Shown in pieces: positions 1 through 12,368 of a stretch of 64,000 bases of DNA. This DNA is from Galerina marginata (taxonomy: Eukaryota > Basidiomycota > Agaricomycetes > Agaricales > Galerinaceae), in assembly GCA_023014335.1 (NCBI GenBank), contig JAECYW010000004.1, forward strand, positions 3,906,001 to 3,970,000. The letters are read 5' to 3'. A model generated the notes under the pieces. That model was given only the letters and a program-made list of their open reading frames with translations. It had not been told where the DNA came from and ran no database searches. The position numbers were made by a program, and so were the translations under genes. Within the stretch, counting starts at the first letter, position 1. Each line of letters starts with the position of its first letter.

Positions 1-2087
1 CTTGATCACTCGAAGATGCAGAGAGCACAACGTATACGCGGAATTGATGCCCTGTACAACCAAGCTCAAAGATGTCAATTTTACACCGAAAGGTCGATTT
101 TGGTGTAGGAGAAGTTGTTCTTTTGGCTGATCGTTCAATCTAGGAGTTATCTTATCCGGTTCACCATACTCGGTCTATGACAAAGACTCTCCACACGTAG
201 ACTCTGCAGTTTTCGATCTGGGGGTTCCGATCTTAGGTATTTGCTACGGTTTGCAGGTTCGAAAGCGTTCTGCGGCAAAAAAAAACCTTATTTATTCTAA
301 AGCCCACACAGGAAATTGCCTGGAATCTCGGAGGAGAAGTATCGAAGTGCGATCACAGAGAATATGGCCCCGCAGATATCGTCATAAACAAATTCGGAAA
401 TGGTTCCGTCGATGCTTTGTTCCAAGGTTTAGGTGATGAGATGAGGGTAAGTCAGCGAAATCCGTTAACCTTCCGAAGAAAAATTAACGATCGAGTTGCA
501 GGTTTGGATGTCCCACGGGGATCAACTTTCAAAGCCACCCCCGGATTTCCATGTTATCGGCCATACGAACACCGCTCCATTTGCGGCTTTGGCTCACGAT
601 TCGAAGCCTTTCTACGGCATTCAATTCCATCCAGAAGTTACGCACTCGCCCAATGGTAAAGCCGTCATTGGAAAGTTTATTCTGGATATTTGTGGCTGTC
701 GAAAACACTGGACTATGGTAAAACTCAAGTTCCTTGGCGGTTTCATGTCTAATATTTGACATTTCAGGAAGAATTCATCGGAAAAGAGATTACACGCATT
801 CGCGAAATTTGCGGGCCAAAAGGACGCGTTATAGGTGCCGTTAGCGGGGGTGTTGACAGCACTGTTGCGGCTAAACTGATGCACGAAGCCATCGGAGACC
901 GGTATGTGCTCGGAACTCGCTTTATGGGCGCCTTCTCATACAGACTACCTTTTAGATTCCACGCTATCATGGTTGACAACGGTGTCTTGCGGTTGAATGA
1001 GGCTCAGCAAGTCAATGTAATGCTGAATAAGGACCTTGGCGTCAACTTGACCGTGGTAGACGCCTCTGACCTCTTTTTATCACGTCTGGAAGGCGTTGAA
1101 GACCCAGAGAAAAAGCGTAAGATCATTGGAAACACTTTTATTAATGTTTTCGAGGAAGAGGCTGCCAAAATCGAGGCAGCGGCGGAAGTTGAGGAAAAAG
1201 CAGGCGCCGAAGCTAAAGGTCGAGTAGAATGGCTCCTCCAAGGCACACTCTACCCGGATGTAATCGAAAGTATCAGTTTCAAGGGACCAAGTGCGACAAT
1301 CAAGACGCATCATAACGTTGGCGGCCTTCTCAAGGACATGAAGTTAAAGCTTATTGAACCCCTAAGAGAGCTCTTCAAAGGTACGCTTATTCCCAATTTC
1401 GCTGATGACCTGATTAGGCTCTGACATTTCCCAGACGAGGTTCGCGCACTAGGGCGCTTACTGTCAATTCCGGCACAGCTCGTTGGACGGCACCCTTTCC
1501 CAGGTCCAGGTCTCGCAATACGTATACTGGGTCCTGTCAACCGCGAACAAGTCAGAATCCTTCAGTTAGCCGACAACATTTACATCGAAGAAATCCGAAA
1601 AGCTGGTTTGTACGACCAGATCGCGCAGGCTTTTGCTGTGCTCCTGCCTGTGAAGGCCGTGGGTGTCATGGGTGACCAAAGGACTTACGAACAGGTGCGG
1701 ATAACTCCTTGGGCTATGGGTTAAATCCAGCATTTCCGTTGTGCTATTTCCTTTCAATTACTAATTCCTGGGACAACGACAGGTCATTGCGCTGCGTGCT
1801 GTGCAATCAGAGGACTTCATGACGGCAGACTGGTATGTCCCAAAATTATGCATCCTCGGCGAGGATGTCGTAGCGCTCACGTTGACTACTTTGTAAAATT
1901 AGGTTCGCTTTCCCTCCCGAAGTTTTGCGACGAATTTCTTCCCGTATTACGAACGAGGTGGCCGGTATCAATCGTGTCACCTATGACATCTCATCCAAAC
2001 CGCCGGCAGTAAGTATCATTTTTTGATTTTTTTTTTGGCCGAGATCATTTATGATTCGTTTCTCGCTAGACCGTGGAATGGTTATGA
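1..2087 (+). CDS. GUA1: GMP synthase (glutamine-hydrolysing), 5' end outside the window
   Basis: Converts XMP to GMP with glutamine and ATP, the last step of guanine nucleotide synthesis, in the cytosol. Ten exons can be traced: 1-92, 144-256, 312-446, 502-717, 768-901, 956-1380, 1435-1694, 1783-1832, 1903-2008 and 2070-2087. They give about 515 residues; only the extreme N-terminus is missing, since the frame opens at LITRRCRE just after the usual start of the GATase domain. Visible motifs are the GATase nucleophile in GICYGLQ, the catalytic His in QFHPEV, the ATP-pyrophosphatase P-loop SGGVDST, and the C-terminal dimerisation region ending [14 protein letters not shown]. Summed exon length keeps one frame, so the gene looks intact. 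Splice sites are seen directly; the enzymatic role rests on strong family resemblance. Confidence 0.95.
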
Positions 2088-4251
2088 AAAATAATTCACA
2101 TACATTGACCGCGATTCCCATCAAAGCTACCTTTTAAGTTCTGAGCTCCATAATCACATTGTCAATTACTACCTACGGGTATAAGGGCGAAGTTCCTCAA
2201 CAATGATAAAAGAATGATCAGATCAGGGGTCAATACAGATTCGTTAGCTCATCTCGGAGGAAAGGTTAAAGCATCTAATTCTTTGGCGATTGATGATTTA
2301 CGAGTGGGGTTGGCCGATGGCGAGGTCTTCCCCCATACCAGAGGGCAGATCAATAACGACGCTCATTTAGCTGAGACTCAAGACGGTTCGGTGATACCAC
2401 GGCATGCTTGTGAACTTGACATCTTCAGTCCCTGTTTGATGTTAACTGTTGGCCTCAGAGGCGAACGTCTAAGAATAGGGAGCATGTGCACCTGTCAATG
2501 AAGAACACCATCTAACAATGATCCATAGATTCAAAACGAAACGAACAACGACTACCAAAGCAACAAGACTTACGGGGTTGTCAAGGATGGGCAAGCAACA
2601 ACTTGAATCAGCCTTTTGCAGTTTGATTATAGGATATGTCACCGATGAAAAGCTACGGGACAAGCAAGCGGGTGCTAATCGAACAAGTCCAGCAAAAGAA
2701 TTTGTTGATAACATTATTATCACCATTGGTAAATAACGAAAGCGTATGACAAATCGTATGTAGTTGTAGCCGTGGTGGTCGGCAGGAACCTGACAATGGA
2801 ACGAGAGGTTCAACTTGGAGAAGAGCGCCATGAAAGCTACAGAAGCTATGATTCTGGCCACTTGCGAGGCGTACAAAACCCGCTTCATCGCCCATTCAAT
2901 GAAAGGTTGCTTCCATTACTGCCCTCAATTGGCAATCGGGCCTGACGTACGTCCGAGATCTTCGTGACGCTATCCACGGGGAAGGGCTATGAGGAGCGTT
3001 CCGCTGATAGTTATATGAACTTGATTCAAGAGCGGAACGAGATCTTGCAAGAGCAGCGAGGGGGAATGCGTCAAATGACCTTCTTGAGCCGCGAAACGAC
3101 CTCGATAGACTCTAAACAATCAGTTGGTACTGAAAGCAGTCACCAGGAGAAGGCGGGGTATAGGGTATCAAATGTGTCATCACGACCAAAACGATAATTG
3201 CCAAGCTCTGTTTCCTGTATCTACGGAACAGCGAGTGGAAGTAGTGAGTTCGATATTGACCAGAAGATGAGCCAAGCAATAGAGGAACAGTAGGGCCACC
3301 CAAATGAAAAGCTGGTTCCAGGCCCGACGAGTTAGGTCCATGCAGAGAAGAACGGTCATCGATGTCGAATAGACAACAATGTCGGGTCAGAAGACACCTG
3401 CGTATGGATATTGTTTCAGTAGGGACACGCAGCGGAGGGAAGAATTCGCGGGAGAATATATGCACCGATGGTTCCTTAACGTTGACGACACGAATGGCCG
3501 GTCGCTGAACCAAGATATGAGAAGCTAAGACAAAGCCTAGTCAATTCAAATTTGCTTCCTTGGAGTTGAGGAGGCGGCAATTCCGTCGAGCAAGGGAGTC
3601 AAAACAGACCTGTCCACCTGGTATAGCAGTTCGTACGTTAACCAGAGGTGACTGATCCGCCACCAATAGATCCTGTTAAAAATACATCAACGCAAGCAAA
3701 GCGAGTTAAGTCAGATGAAGAGATAATTATGAATCGATAGCACACGGCAGAGCCGCAGAGATAAACGTTTGCAGAAAGTTTCGAATTTGGAGGTCCAACG
3801 TTGAACGTTTGAACATTGCTGATCCGCAGTTTTGCCCCTCGCGTTCTAGGAAATGCGACACTAGCGGGGCCAGCTGGATGCTAACTCAGATGTCCAGATA
3901 ATGCCAATATATTCAGTTTTGAGCTGATCGACATTGGATATCGCAAAGACTAGCTGCAACTGTCTGCAGGAGGGCGGAAAAGTAAAAAAAAAAAAGACTT
4001 GAAATACAGCCCAAATTACACCTGCTCGTCTATAGCATTACTAACGTCAGAATAGAATGATATAATTACAACAAAGTGTAAATCTTACTGTGGTCACCGT
4101 GTTTGACGGTTGTTGTTGGTGGAACAATCCACAGACGTCCACCACTGGTGGTGGCAGTGAAGCAAGAGCCAATGGCAGCCAAACACAAACATTCGTCCTC
4201 ACTGCCACCTGCCCGACCTCGTATTTTACTTTCTGCTTAGTTTTCGCAATT
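2088..4251. other. GUA1-XRN1 intergenic stretch with unassembled coding-like fragments
   Basis: No recognisable gene. Several + strand fragments have protein-like composition: 2214-2501 (95 codons), 2518-2736 (72 codons), a Glu/Arg-rich piece beginning at an ATG near 2796, 2964-3197 (77 codons, with a motif YMNLIQERNEILQEQ) and 3379-3528 (49 codons, ATG to stop). Their frames do not join through convincing splice sites, and overlapping frames look equally plausible. This could be a fast-evolving hypothetical gene with several introns, or a decayed one. I make no functional call. Confidence 0.3.
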
Positions 4252-7200
4252 ATGGGTGCGTAAATCAGTTCTTATTGAAGAAAGATGTACCGAACACTCC
4301 ATTTTCTCAGGTATTCCGAAGGTATGGTGGTTTCTCGCCTACGACGGTTGAAACTCACAAATTACATTCCCAAGTTCTTCCGTTATATTTCGTTCGTGTT
4401 CCGATGATTGCCAAGAGAATTGTCTACATATCTGATCTTTATTCCTCAGAGAACGCTATCCTTTGACCTCGCAGCTCATCCAAGAGAACAAGATTCCTGA
4501 GTTTGGTCGGTTATTAGCCAGGTTTCAGAAGTATACGGTGCTCATGGCCAACAGATAATCTCTACCTCGATTTCAACGGAATTATACACAATTGTGAGAG
4601 CTGTTAGCTAAACAGACTGCGCGCGTCATGCTGATATACTTCAGGTTCTCATCCAAACGACGAGGATGCACATTTCCGGCTGTCAGAAGAGCAAATTTTT
4701 ACGTCTATCTTTGCCTATGTGGACCATCTGTTCGGGAAAATCAAGCCGAAAAAGTTGTTCTTCATGGCCGTTGATGGTGTAGCTCCCAGGGCAAAGATGA
4801 ACCAGCAGCGAAGTCGGCGTTTCCGCACTGCGAAGGAGGCTAAGGAGGTCAGGGAGAAAGCGATGGCCAAGGGCGAAAAGTTACCAGAAGAGAAGGCTTT
4901 CGACAGCAATTGTATAACACCAGGTGCGTCATGATATTTCTTCTGTGTGTACTTGATGCTCAGATCTTGTTTTAGGAACGCCGTTTATGGCGCGCTTGTC
5001 AGATCAACTTCGCTATTTTATTAACAAGAAGATAACAGAAGACTCAAACTGGCGAGATATCGAAGTCGTGCTGTCCGGCCACGAGGTGCCAGGAGAGGGT
5101 GAACACAAGATCATGGAATACATTCGTTTATCAAGGGCGCAGCCCAACTACAACCCCAACGTTCGACACTGTCTTTATGGGCTTGACGCCGACTTGATCA
5201 TGCTGGGACTTTTGAGTCATGATCCTCATTTCTGTTTATTACGTGAAGAAGTCAAGTTTGGGCCTGCCTCACGCAAGAAGAGCAGTACTAGGTGTGCCTC
5301 CTCGTCGTGGATGCATTGAAAACTGTTCTCATTTCTTTATCAGCCTCGAAGCAATTAATTTCTATCTCCTACATCTCTCTCTTATGAGAGAATATCTTGA
5401 TCTGGAGTTTCGGGACATAGAGCCCATTCTCCCTTTCGAATATAGTCTGGAGCGTGTCCTTGACGACTTCATTCTGCTGGCAGTTTTCGTCGGCAACGAC
5501 TTTTTGCCAAATTTGCCAGATTTACACATCCACGAAAATGGGTTGGAGAAGCTTTTTGACGTGTATAAGAAGGTGTTGCCGGCGATGGGTAAGACTTTCC
5601 TTTTTGTGCTTTTCAAGGCTTGCTGATCGTCTAACTATCTATAGATGGGTATATTAACGAGAACGGCACGATCAACACAAAGCGATTGCAATTGGTGCTT
5701 GACGAGATGGCCGAGTGGGAGCAAGAAGTGTTTCAAAAGGAATATGCGGATATGAATTGGTATAAAGGGAAGCAGGAGAAACATGTCAAGCAGTTGGAAA
5801 CTGGTAGGAAGAAAACGAATTTAGGTGCAGTTTTTGTTGATTTTCCACGTCACGACCCTAATTTTGCCCCAGTTCTTACCAGGAGTCAAAAAGACGTCTT
5901 CGAGCAAGTGAAGACATTTGTAATCAATAACAGGAACGCACCATCGCCCTCACATTACCGGGCGGCCAAGCTGGCGCTACCGAACGCTTTTCCTGCCAAA
6001 GACAGGCAATTTATCACCAAGTTGTCAGAAGATTTACATCTCAACTTACAATGGGATGAGTACGACGAGCAGGATGTCAACCTCGTGACGTGGAGGTTTC
6101 CAAGGGCCTTGGACGACGGAGAGCCAAAGGATGTTGAAGAGGAAGGCGAGGGCAGTGAATGGGAAGATGCGGAGGAAGACGAGGAGAGTCGAGCTGCTGT
6201 TGATCGTGTCCTGAAGAAGTACGAAAAGGCACCCGTGGCGGACCCAGATGCCGAAGGAAGTTTTGAAGAACGTTATGAGAGATCGGTGAAGGAGAAAATG
6301 GACGAGTGGAAAAGAGGCTATTATCAGGTACTGTCATTCTTGCCACTAACGTTGTCGATCTTACAGCTAATCCGTTGGTTTAGGGCAAACTGGAGATTTC
6401 GTATGATGACCCGAAAGCTATGCACGACTTGGTGTTTAGATATGTTGAAGGTCTTCAATGGGTTATGCACTATTACTACGGTGGGGTAGCGTCGTGGGGT
6501 TGGTTCTACAATTACCACTACGCTCCCAGAATATCCGGTAAGTCTTCTTGATAAGCGTTACTCGAAAAACTCTGAACCTCCTTTATTAAGATCTACGAGG
6601 AGTCGATCAAATGACATTTGACTTCAAGCTCGGAACGCCGTTCAATCCTTTCGAGCAGCTTATGGGCGTGCTTCCTGTGGCCAGCATGGAACACATTCCA
6701 CTGGCTTATCGGGTCTGTTACACGCCTCTTTCAAATATCGTTCAGTTGGCTGATTTTCTTGAAGGACCTCATGTACGACCCGAATTCGCCGATTCTGGAT
6801 TTCTATCCTTTGGAATTCGAGCAAGACCTCAACGGGAAAAAGCAGGATTGGGAAGCCATCGTCAAAATCCCGTTCATAGACGAGGCTAGGTTGCTAAAGG
6901 CAATGGCTTGTACGTTATTCCTTCTCAGGGGTCCACCAAACATGCTAATATCTCCTAGCCCGCGAGCACCGGCTCACGAAGGAAGAGCGAGAAAGAAACT
7001 CTCGCGGAACGAGCACAAAGTTCCGATATAACCCAGACGAAACAACACATTATCCATCGTCTCTCCCTGGATTCTTCCCGCCTCTATACCGATGTGCATG
7101 TATTATGGAACCATTCGACCTACCTACGTTGGACGGTCTCCATCTCATTCCAGGCCTATGTGACGGAGTGGCTCTCGGTGTGGAGGCTTTGGCCGGATTC

Positions 7201-9549
7201 CCATCTCTGAAGACACTGCCACATACCGCACTCTTGGGATATCATGGAGTCAATGTGCATGGGTCCGAAAGTCGCAACAAATCTATGGTTGTTCACATCC
7301 AAAACCCTTACGAAAACGCGAAGACAGAGGATGTCGCAAATAAGATGATCGGAGAACGCATGTTCATGGGATGGCCGTTTTTGCAAGAAGGACAGGTCGT
7401 GGCTGTCTCGGACTCCCTGTTCAAATATGAAAAGATGGTCGTTACACCTGGATCGCCGGCAAGAGTTATTTCGAATCCTCATGCCCCTCAAGGCCTAGGG
7501 CATTGGAAGATGAAGGCTGAACGTATCGAAACCTATTACTCCAAACGCTGTGGAGTTATCACTGGTGGCATCGATACCCTTCTGCACATCCGACCACTGA
7601 AAGGTAATTTACTCGTTTACTTTGCAATAACGGGTCGTCTAATGGATTCATGAAACAGGCTTGAAACGATTGGAGTCCGGTGCTTTCGTCAAAGATTATG
7701 AAGGTCCCGAGAAGGAACTCGAACAAGCCGTGCAAATGTGTCTACCCGAGGTCGCGTCGGAGGACCCACGATTTTTGGAGCGTGAAGCCCCACCACTATC
7801 TGAGGAGTTCCCTGATGGCAGTAAAGTCTTCTTCCTCGGAGAACATGCATACGGTGTTGCGGCTCAGGTCTCATCGACCACTGATGCAGCTTTGTCTGTG
7901 ATCCTTGCTGTTCGTCATCCTCCACGATCTATTTTCGTTTATCTGTTAATCTGTTTATGCATAGTTCTTCCCCTCCGAGAAAGCGGAAAACGATAAATTT
8001 AAAGCTATCGTCGACAATCGCAAAGCCAGTCGGTATTTTCCATCTTTCAAAGCCGCCGAGCTAGTCGGGGTTACAGGGCGTGCTTTGGGAAAGATCACGT
8101 CCAGTTTTATGGTGATCACATCCGACAATCAGAAAACGAACCTAGGCCTTAGTCTTAAGTTTGAAGCCAAGGCTCTGAAGGTCATTGACTATTCTCGGAA
8201 GGATGGGAGGACTTGGGAGTACAGCCAAAAATGTGTCGACCTTCTCAGGGAGTACAAAGTAAGGGTTGTCGCGTTATTATGGCTTGTCGTTAATTCCCTC
8301 CTCCAGGAGAAATTCCCCGAGGTCTTTCGTATCCTTGATAAAAGTGGCGACGGTAAGCAAGTTGATAAGATTGTGTCAGCATTAGGCTAATTTCTGTCAA
8401 AAGCAATGGCAAAGGCATCAGAAGTGTTCTCAGGAGCCGACCCAGATGGCAAGGTGAAGGAAATCAAGAACTGGTTGAAATCAAAAGGTGTCCGCGATTT
8501 TGAGCCAGTATCGCTGTTCTGTGACCAATTGACCAAGGTATGTTGCGATTGATAGATATTCTGGGATCATCTAATTCTGGTTATTGTAGGAAACTGTCGG
8601 CGAGGTTGAAGCTTTAGCTGACGCTTTCACGAAGAACAAGGCTCCTGCGCAGATCAAGAAAGCCATTGTGAAGGGGATTCCTCGACAAGCTGTCTTGAAG
8701 CCTGCCCATGCCGTGTATCGCCTCCAAAATCAGCACTTCGCTCTGGGCGATCGTGTGACGATGGTACAGGATTCGGGAGGCGTTCCTCTGTCTGTCAAGG
8801 GAGTTGTGATCGGATTGAACGCCAAATCTATGGATGTGGTATGGGATGTCCCATTCATGTCGGGTGTTACACTGGGAGATAGGTGTGTATTTTATCGTCT
8901 ATTCCTGCTCCGATTCTTTGTGTCCTGAATCGGTCGTTTAGATGTTCGCAGTATCGTGGTTCTACTGTCGAGTTCAACACATGTCTCAATTTAACCAATC
9001 CTCAATTTGTTACCTCTACGAACCCGAAGGCACCACCTCCTGTCCGCAACGGAGTTCCTTTCAAACCTCGATTTGGTCCTCATCCAGCAATCAACCCAGC
9101 ACCTGGACAGATATCAGCAGCTGGATTTCGCCCTGCTCAATCGTCGAAGTTAGTATCTTGGCTTCTCGGCGTTTCATACTTGTAGCTTCTGATGCTGATA
9201 CGTTGATAGTCAACCAGCCCCGATTCACATAATGGCGAATCCGAATAGAGGTGGAAGAGGCGGCTACGTAAACGGCCGTGGTGGTCCGCCTCCACAGGTG
9301 GCCCAAGCAGTTGCAGTGAAAACAGAAGGGTCAGAGCCAGGTCCGTCTGCTCCTGCGGTGATAGGAAACGGTACAAACGTGCCGCCGGTTAATGGCAGAG
9401 GCTTCCCTCGTGGGGGACGAGGTGGTTTTGTACCAGGTTTCCGCGGTGGTCGAGGTTTCATTCCTAATGGTGATCGTGGTCGAGGAGCTCCTCGAGGAGG
9501 CTTCCGTGGACGAGGAAGGGGATCTTTTGCTGCACCTTTACCGTCGTAA
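4252..9549 (+). CDS. XRN1: 5'-3' exoribonuclease 1 (cytoplasmic mRNA decay nuclease)
   Basis: Degrades decapped 5'-monophosphate RNA in the cytoplasm. Twenty exons: 4252-4255, 4311-4321, 4375-4391, 4450-4505, 4555-4593, 4645-4923, 4976-5291, 5344-5588, 5645-6327, 6384-6537, 6591-6712, 6765-6909, 6959-7603, 7659-7909, 7965-8258, 8307-8352, 8404-8537, 8590-8882, 8942-9148 and 9210-9549. They total 4281 nt, or 1426 residues. The start [15 protein letters not shown] is the family signature. Acidic active-site segments are visible: [49 protein letters not shown] and [12 protein letters not shown]. The wording of the first 350 residues ([33 protein letters not shown]) matches XRN1/KEM1 rather than the nuclear RAT1. 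The C-terminus has SH3-like and low-complexity parts and ends in an RGG-rich tail. The first three exons are only 4, 11 and 17 nt. Confidence 0.96.
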
Positions 9550-11280
9550 GGGATGTGCATTTGCTCAACCCAGTTTTTTGTTATCTATTGGGAGTAGATA
9601 TTTGTGTCAATCCATGGCGTGCGTTACGGACGACCTCTTAGTTGGTTCTCACATGTTCCTCCGTCTTTCATGATCATCTTTTCGTCCTATCTTTATCTCA
9701 GCACAATCCGGAGCTTCTATAACTTTCTTCCTATGTTTGTCGGCCGATAGCCTCTGCATTGGAGAGATCTGTCCCATGTTCTTGAACTTAAATTGGCTCA
9801 GATCTTCCCACTTGCGCATCCATCTTAGTTCAGCGTGCCTGTTAACCTTCAACATTCACCTTCTATCTGGACAGGAATCGCCAACTTCTTCACTCAGTGT
9901 TGCACAAAATTGGGCACTGCCATCAATGATCCTGGATCAATCGCCGAACCGAATTCGGATGGACAGCGGACCTCTCAGTGACTCAGTCTCAACTTCAACA
10001 ACCATATCCAAATGCCAGGGAACCAGAAGAGGCCAGAGCATTCAAAAGAATATGGAAGAATTGCAAAAAGTTCGCTCACTCATCGATACTATTACTAACT
10101 ACAGTGGTGTTTTCCTTGACTGGTACGTATACATATTATCCCAGTATTTCCGGTCATTCTGAGCTCAGTGTTACAAGAATATGAAGTCACTGGAAATGGT
10201 AGGTTCGTCATAGTTTCCTCCACTTCTGAGATTCCTTTCACAATTCTTAATTCAATTTGTGAATGACAGGCATAACATTCTACCCATCCGCTTAATGAAA
10301 CCTTTTAATTGTTGGGTTTTTGGGTTGTCAGCTGGTACAATTGACATCGGTTCGATAGAACTCTTCACGTAAAGCTTGACCCGAATGGAGCAGCTACAGA
10401 CTGCAGTCCCACTTCAGGCGCTTTCCCATTGACGCCAACTCAAGCTACTTATAACCACAAGCATATCCGCCTCCGACAATAAGCGTCGCCAGTATATGGT
10501 CTGGCTTCATAACTGGTGGACTCGAAAGACGTTGTTGTATCAATTTCTTCAAGATTGTCGAATTTTCTGGTGGCAATGAAGTGTTCAGGTCATCCGCTTG
10601 TCAATCCACCCTGTATATTGATATCGGTAAGCACTTTATCCTGCTAAATATTGCGGTTTGATGTCATTAAACTTCCAGAATGCAGGCATGCCCTTGAAGT
10701 CCCTTGCCTTGTTTATGTGCAAGTCTTTGGAGAATCTCTCTTTCGATTGCCGTTCAAAAGAGGATTGGTTGTACGCGAAAGTCTATGAAGGGGTGTAGAA
10801 CGCACCCTCGCTTCTAGTGATAGTGATTTTAACTTTACAGAGCGTCGATCATTGTTGACAATGGCGTCACCGGCATCCCCACGACATTTGATGTCAATTC
10901 TTAACTTGGCACCGCCGTCTGGAGCCGCACTTCAATCCGGGACCATCAAAGTGGCGACTAACATAGAAAGTAATTACTTTTGTGATTCGCTTCTTAAATT
11001 GAAGGGCTTCCCTGTGGAACAGTCAGTACTTTCATTTTTTCACATACGCTCCGTAACCTGGATTCATCCTCCATCCTCCCACAGACAGACAGGCTGACAG
11101 ACTCACTTTGTATATATGGTCCTTGATCCCTTCGCTGTTCGCTCCTGTTTCGCTCGTTCCTCGGTTTCCTTAAATATGAAAGCACCCATTAAGTTTAGTC
11201 TGACGAGCTTCAGCCTTTGTGCTTCTTCCCCCTACCACCTAGGCACCAGGCGCTAGTCAACTTGCACTAGTCAACTTCCA
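9550..11280. other. Unresolved stretch with coding-like fragments, possibly a decayed + strand gene
   Basis: Between XRN1 and the SLATT gene. Protein-like segments on the + strand appear at about 9880-9985 (motif WTGIANFFTQCCTKLGTAIN), 9978-10184, 10500-10630 (motif VWSGFITGGLERRCCINFF), 10690-10800 and 10850-11030. They lie in different frames with internal stops, and I could not link them with credible introns. I do not recognise the family. The order and common strand suggest one broken or intron-rich gene rather than several genes, but this is inference. Confidence 0.3.
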
Positions 11281-12368
11281 ATGGCTTCTGAACGCGCTAA
11301 TGTCCCAATGCACCCTAGCGAAGGCGTGCCTCATAGCGACACGCACCCGGAACCTGCACCACCGAGCCAGGAGGACCCGTTCGGATCGACGGAAGGAAGC
11401 CCTCGCCGATACGCTCCACCTCAGATCACTACCGCCAGCGAAAACGCGCCCCCGCCATCCACCAATATCTATGCTTCGCCTTCGAGTGTCGAAAAGCATG
11501 GAGATGGAGACAGTCTCAACAGTATGCAAGAGCTGAATCGGACAAATGTCAACCAGGGTCTTGGAGCTGGCCTTCCATTGCCCCCCATTTCCGCGCGTTT
11601 TCCTGAAAGCACTGGGGTCAGACGACAGAGGACAACAGACACCCGCGCCGCGTCGTTGAACCAACGGCGATCTGCCATTGACTGGATTGTCCCGGCTGTA
11701 GAAGGAAAGGTGAGTCTGTCTCCATGAGTTACTATTTCAGCTCAATGAATCCATAAACACAGCCCAGCACATTAGCGCAACGTTTGCAACCCACTCTCGA
11801 CGTCGCGATAGCTGAGAGGGACAAGTACGCGTTTAAGGCCAAGTGGACTGGGTATACACTGAACGCCGCAATTGGCCTGCAAGTACTACTCGGTTCACTG
11901 ACGACAGGCCTCTCGGCCGTCGCAACCACGGGAAAATCGGTTTGGCATTTATATCCACCATTGCTGTCATCCTCTGACACGATAATTTTAGGCGGCGGTA
12001 CAGACCACCATTCTTGGTATGCCGATTTCACATATCTCGTCGACTGGGTAAAAATGACCAAAAATTTTCCAGGTGGTCTCTCGACTATTGTGGCCTCTTA
12101 CCTCGCTCGGGCGAGAGGCTCGAACGAACCCGAGCTCTCCATTACTCGGGTCAAAGACCTTGAACAGTTCATTAGAGAATGCGAATCGTTAAAATTGGAT
12201 CATGGACACGTCATTACGAACGAGTTCGATCGAGATTTAGAGGCGAAACGAAGACGATTTGAGGAGCTTTTGGGCAACGCTAATGGGTATGTATCGTTGT
12301 TGAATATTCATCGGTCCCGCCATCTAACTCATTTTGTGATTAGGGAACGTAAATTATCGCCTGTTTGA
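11281..12368 (+). CDS. SLATT-domain (SMODS/SLOG-associating two-TM effector-like) membrane protein, fungal type
   Basis: Five exons (11281-11709, 11763-11939, 11992-12016, 12073-12286, 12344-12368) encode 289 residues. Residues 1-140 are a Pro/Ser/Thr-rich, probably disordered cytosolic tail. Two hydrophobic segments follow, at about 172-198 (LNAAIGLQVLLGSLTTGLSA) and 203-222 (ILGGLSTIVASYLARARG), then a charged helix with RVKDLEQFIRECE and a run of basic residues near KRRRFEELLG. The double hydrophobic pattern and the GLST.VASYLARARGSNEPELS wording match the fungal SLATT family. In bacteria, SLATT proteins are predicted pore-forming effectors of nucleotide-sensing immunity systems; the role of fungal members is unknown. 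No sensor gene (SLOG or CD-NTase) was seen beside it. The domain call is knowledge-based and the membrane topology is inferred. Confidence 0.85.

Noticed and set aside
4719..4909. Frames on the opposite strand of the XRN1 catalytic exon
   Set aside because: The sense strand carries invariant catalytic motifs; the antisense frames are by-products.
9264..9560. Pro/Arg-rich minus-strand frame at the end of XRN1
   Set aside because: It is the complement of the RGG-rich C-terminal exon of XRN1.
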